Below are positions 61,459 through 64,000 of a DNA stretch of 64,000 bases, piece after piece (the first letter of the stretch is position 1; each line of letters starts with the position of its first letter). Below the pieces are notes generated by a model, which ran no database searches, had not been told where the DNA came from, and saw only the letters and a list, made by a program, of their open reading frames with translations. This stretch comes from Actinosynnema sp042752395 (GTDB lineage: Bacteria > Actinomycetota > Actinomycetes > Mycobacteriales > Pseudonocardiaceae), in NCBI RefSeq assembly GCF_042752395.1, contig NZ_JBHYXZ010000028.1, positions 1-64,000 on the forward strand. Reading direction: 5' to 3'. The position numbers and the translations under genes are program-made.

Positions 61459-61617
61459 GCGCGAAGCTCCTTCCAGGCAGGGATCGTGTGACGCACGTTA
61501 CTGGCGCGTAACGATTTGCGAAAGACCTTCGCGTTTTGTGGGTGGGGAGCGGGGCGGGTTGGCCCGGATGGGTGTGGAGACTTGACCTGGTGAGGTTCGG
61601 TTGGGAAAACAGTTCAC

Positions 61618-62295
61618 ATGGTGCGACGTCGATCGCTGTTGACCGGGCTCGCCGGTGCGGGGGTGCTCGTGGGGGTGGGCGCCGCGGGTGCTTCGGACGC
61701 TTCCGCGTCGCCGGCGTCGCCCGGGTCGCCCGGTGTCGCGGCGTCGCCTGTTCTGCCCATCCGGAGTTGCGCCGACTGGGGCGCGCGGCCGCCGGCGGAG
61801 CCGACGACCGTCGTGAACACGCGGCCCGTGCGGATCCTCGTGCACCACACGGCTTCGGCGAACGTCACGGACTACTCGGAGGCGGCGGCGTACGCCAACG
61901 CGCGGTGGATCCAGGACTTGCACATGGACACCAACGGCTGGATCGACTCCGGTCAGCACTTCACCAACAGCCGCGGCGGTTTCCTCATGGAGGGCAGGCA
62001 CGGCAGCCTGGCGGCGCTGCGCGCCGGCGATCGCGTGGTGGTCGGCGCGCACTGCCCCGGGCAGAACACGGCCGCCATCGGAATCGAGAACGAAGGGCTC
62101 TACATGGACGTGGAGCCGCCGAAGTTGCAATGGGACTCACTGGTGTCGTTCTGCGTCTACACGTGCCAGCAGTACGGGATCCCGCCATCGGCGATCGAGG
62201 GCCACCGGGACTACCGCGACACCCTCTGTCCGGGCGACAAGCTGTACGCCCTGCTGCCGCGACTGCGTCAGGAAGTGGCGCGCATCCTCGGTTGA
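61618..62295 (+). CDS. Secreted N-acetylmuramoyl-L-alanine amidase (PGRP/amidase_2)
   Basis: 225 aa. N-terminus MVRRRSLLTGLAGAGVLVGV with twin arginines suggests Tat or Sec export. The amidase-2 domain has zinc ligands in ILVHHTAS (about 81-88), GHRDYRDTLCPG (about 199-210), and the catalytic Tyr/Glu region GIENEGLYMD. It cuts the bond between MurNAc and L-Ala in peptidoglycan, extracellularly. It is divergent from the acylase gene; the 160 bp between them must carry both promoters. Confidence 0.9.
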   Translation: MVRRRSLLTGLAGAGVLVGVGAAGASDASASPASPGSPGVAASPVLPIRSCADWGARPPAEPTTVVNTRPVRILVHHTASANVTDYSEAAAYANARWIQDLHMDTNGWIDSGQHFTNSRGGFLMEGRHGSLAALRAGDRVVVGAHCPGQNTAAIGIENEGLYMDVEPPKLQWDSLVSFCVYTCQQYGIPPSAIEGHRDYRDTLCPGDKLYALLPRLRQEVARILG

Positions 62296-62435
62296 GCCGG
62301 TTATTTCCTGGCAACTGTGAACAGGCGGAACCCGCGTGCTTCCGTGGTGAGATAACGGGGAATTAACGTCAGCTTGCGTGTTCGTGCGCGAGGCTGGACG
62401 GGTACGAACACGAAACGCCAACGCGGGGAGGCGTC

Positions 62436-63083
62436 GTGATCAAGGTGATGCTGGCCGATGACGAAGACCTCGTCCGGTCCGGCCTTCGCATGATCCTCAG
62501 CAGCGCAGGCGACATCGAAGTCGTGGCCGAATGCGACGACGGGCACCTGGTGGCCGACCTGGCCCGCCGGCACCGCCCGCACGTCGTGCTGCTGGACATC
62601 CGGATGCGGTCGTCCGACGGGTTGATGGCGCTGCGCAGGCTGCGGGCCATCCCGGACCCGCCGAAGATCGCCATGCTGACCACGTTCGACGTGGACGAGT
62701 ACGTGTCGGAAGCGCTGCGGTTGGGCGCTTCGGGGTTCCTGCTCAAGGACACCGAGCCGGAGCAGCTGGTGCGGGCGGTGCGCGACCTCGCGGTGGGTGG
62801 CGCGGTGCTCGACCCCGGCGTGGCGGCGCGGGTGCTCGCGGCGGTGGCCGACGGGGAGCGGGCGGCCGAGCCCGCCCGGCGGTTGCTGGCCTCGTTGTCC
62901 GAACGGGAGCGGGAGGTGCTGGTCCTCATCGGACAGGGCATGTCCAACGCGGAGATCGGGGGGACGTTGCACCTGTCGGAGGCGACGGTGAAGGGGTACG
63001 TGTCGTCCGTGTTGGGCAAGATCGGGGCGGTCAACCGGGTGCAGGCGGCGTTGGTCGCGTTCAGGGGTGGGTTGATCGCGTGA
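62436..63083 (+). CDS. NarL/LuxR-family response regulator
   Basis: 215 aa. Receiver domain with acidic pocket ADDED, phosphoacceptor Asp54 in VVLLDIRM, Thr in MLTTFD and Lys in LLKDTEP; C-terminal LuxR helix-turn-helix (LSEREREVLVLIGQGMSNAE... LSEATVKGYVSSVLGKIG). GTG 62436 with GGGGAGG upstream. No histidine kinase lies next to it in the window, so it is an orphan here or its partner was lost or is elsewhere. Confidence 0.92.
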   Translation: MIKVMLADDEDLVRSGLRMILSSAGDIEVVAECDDGHLVADLARRHRPHVVLLDIRMRSSDGLMALRRLRAIPDPPKIAMLTTFDVDEYVSEALRLGASGFLLKDTEPEQLVRAVRDLAVGGAVLDPGVAARVLAAVADGERAAEPARRLLASLSEREREVLVLIGQGMSNAEIGGTLHLSEATVKGYVSSVLGKIGAVNRVQAALVAFRGGLIA

Positions 63084-63166
63084 GCCGGGGTGGTTGCGGC
63101 TCGGTGGTTCGGTTCTGCTCGGTGGTTCGGACCGGCTCGGTGGTGCGGGGCTCGGTGGGTGCGTCC

Positions 63167-63301
63167 GGCTCGATTTGACATGGGGCCCTTACGGGTACCC
63201 CTGGGCAGGCCAAAGCCGGCAGGCCCGGCGGGGTAAAGCGTCCCGCCAGGCCTGCCGGCTTCGTCCAGCCTAAGGCACCCGAACCCATGTCAAATCGAGC
63301 C
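63167..63301. repeat. Palindromic intergenic element, GGCTCGAT family (copy 2)
   Basis: 135-bp element with perfect 18-bp inverted ends GGCTCGATTTGACATGGG / CCCATGTCAAATCGAGCC and an inner long hairpin (AAGCCGGCAGGCC... GGCCTGCCGGCTT). The inner sequence matches the 91-bp copy at 19937-20027. It has no ORF and looks like a MITE or REP-type element. The remainder of 63084-63369 holds G/T-rich low-complexity sequence and no gene. Confidence 0.8.
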
Positions 63302-63369
63302 TCGGTGGGGTGGTTGCGGGTCCGTTGTGGGTGGGTTGGTGGGGTTGTTGTAGGGGGTTGGGTGTGGGG

Positions 63370-64000
63370 TTAGTTGCCGGAGATGGTTTCCGGGACGACG
63401 AGGTGGGGTTCGACTTCGACGCGGTTGCGGCCGTGGCGTTTGGCGCGGTAGAGGGCCATGTCGGCGGCGGCGAAGAGTTGGTCCAGTTTGGCCGGGCCGG
63501 CGGCGACGCCGATGCTGACCGTCGGTTTGCGGGTCGGGCCCAGGACGACGGTCCAGTCGTGGTTGTCGACGGCGGCCCGGATGCGTTCGGCGACGGTCGG
63601 GCCCACGTCCTGGGTGTTGCCGGCCGTGTCGCCGAGGAGGACGACGAACTCGTCGCCGGCCCAGCGGGCGACCAGGTCGGCGGCGCGGCACTCGCGGCGC
63701 AGGAGTTGGGCGATCTCGCGCAGGGTGGCGTCGCCGGCGGCGTGGCCCGCGTCGTCGTTCACGCCCTTGAACCGGTCCACGTCGACCAGGACGAGCCACG
63801 GCACGCGGCCGTGGGCGGCGGTGTTCTCCAGCAGGCCGGCGGCGGCGCGTTCCAGGCCCAGGCGGTTGGCCAGGCCGGTCAGCGGGTCGCGGGCGGCGGC
63901 TTCCTGGGCGGCGACGGCGAGTCGTTGGGCCTGCACGGCGACGCGGCGTTGTTCCAGGGCTTGCCCGAGTCCTTCCTGGAGGGTCTCGGTCGCGGTGCGG
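63370..64000 (-). CDS. GGDEF-domain protein, C-terminal part (partial)
   Basis: The last about 209 codons of a gene that begins right of the window. A helical linker (LEQRRVAVQAQRLAVAAQEA) precedes a GGDEF domain: DPLTGLANRLGLERA, LVDVDRFKGVNDDAGHAAGD, and the active loop RWAGDEFVVLL. The first Gly of GGDEF is Ala (AGDEF), a variant still found in some active cyclases. The I-site position reads AERIRAA without a clear RxxD. It probably makes cyclic di-GMP; the sensor domain lies outside the window. Confidence 0.9.
   Translation of the reverse strand, partial: RTATETLQEGLGQALEQRRVAVQAQRLAVAAQEAAARDPLTGLANRLGLERAAAGLLENTAAHGRVPWLVLVDVDRFKGVNDDAGHAAGDATLREIAQLLRRECRAADLVARWAGDEFVVLLGDTAGNTQDVGPTVAERIRAAVDNHDWTVVLGPTRKPTVSIGVAAGPAKLDQLFAAADMALYRAKRHGRNRVEVEPHLVVPETISGN

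Overview
The window is high-GC DNA (roughly 70-75% by eye) from a filamentous actinomycete, most likely of the Pseudonocardiaceae type (Saccharothrix, Lentzea or Actinosynnema-like). This is inferred from family content only: helix-turn-helix/DUF5753 genes paired with DUF397, an IniB-IniA-IniC dynamin cluster, AdaA-AlkA fusions, a Methyltransf_19 protein, and many apparently leaderless mRNAs (TANNNT boxes 6-7 nt before the start codon). It is a draft assembly. Ten-N gaps sit at 5909-5918 and 49636-49645 inside poly-G/poly-C junk, and similar junk lies at 1-58 and about 44230-44272. Several frameshifts and in-frame deletions may therefore be assembly errors, and they are flagged as such.

Layout. 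0.1-6 kb: a hypothetical gene; an Erm-type rRNA methyltransferase preceded by a 12-codon leader peptide with IAV and RLR macrolide-stalling signatures; a quinone-type reductase; a GNAT protein; a secreted PIG-L deacetylase. 6-10.7 kb: a compact cassette of an FtsK/HerA-like double ATPase with two WXG100-sized helical proteins, a 142-aa and a 285-aa partner, cut by an assembly gap. 10.9-20 kb: housekeeping and accessory enzymes with divergent regulators (HxlR/NmrA, LysR, PhzF/LysR). 20-30 kb: a papain-like secreted protease with its partner, then an iniBAC-like dynamin operon facing a degenerate Hsp70 and a large LuxR/STAND regulator. 30-37 kb: a helix-turn-helix/nSTAND/14-WD40 protein and the AdaA-AlkA/Ogt alkylation repair operon. 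37.9-43 kb: an ArsR-SRPBCC-hydrolase operon, a SAM methyltransferase and an XRE-DUF5753/DUF397 pair. 43-49.6 kb: a TetR/peroxiredoxin pair, a damaged DrrAB-like ABC operon, a Fic protein that has lost its catalytic histidine, a TPR protein, and two small divergent HTH genes separated by an operator array.

52.3-56.1 kb is a 3.6-kb genomic island flanked by a perfect 126-bp direct repeat that includes the 3' half of tRNA-Arg(CCU). The tRNA is intact at one end and a 42-nt fragment remains at the other. The island has lower GC and carries a lipoprotein, an HD-domain protein with its own palindromic operator, a frameshifted NUDIX gene, an XRE fragment and a frameshifted membrane protein. It has no visible integrase, so it looks like a decayed or cis-mobilisable integrative element.

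56.2-64 kb: a conserved hypothetical gene, an FkbM methyltransferase followed by a 13-bp minisatellite, a large secreted penicillin-acylase-type hydrolase with a discoidin domain, a secreted peptidoglycan amidase, a LuxR response regulator and a partial GGDEF gene. Two families of dispersed intergenic repeats occur twice each: a 22-bp GTCCTACGTT module array (19.85 and 37.7 kb), and a palindromic GGCTCGAT...ATCGAGCC element (19.94 and 63.17 kb).
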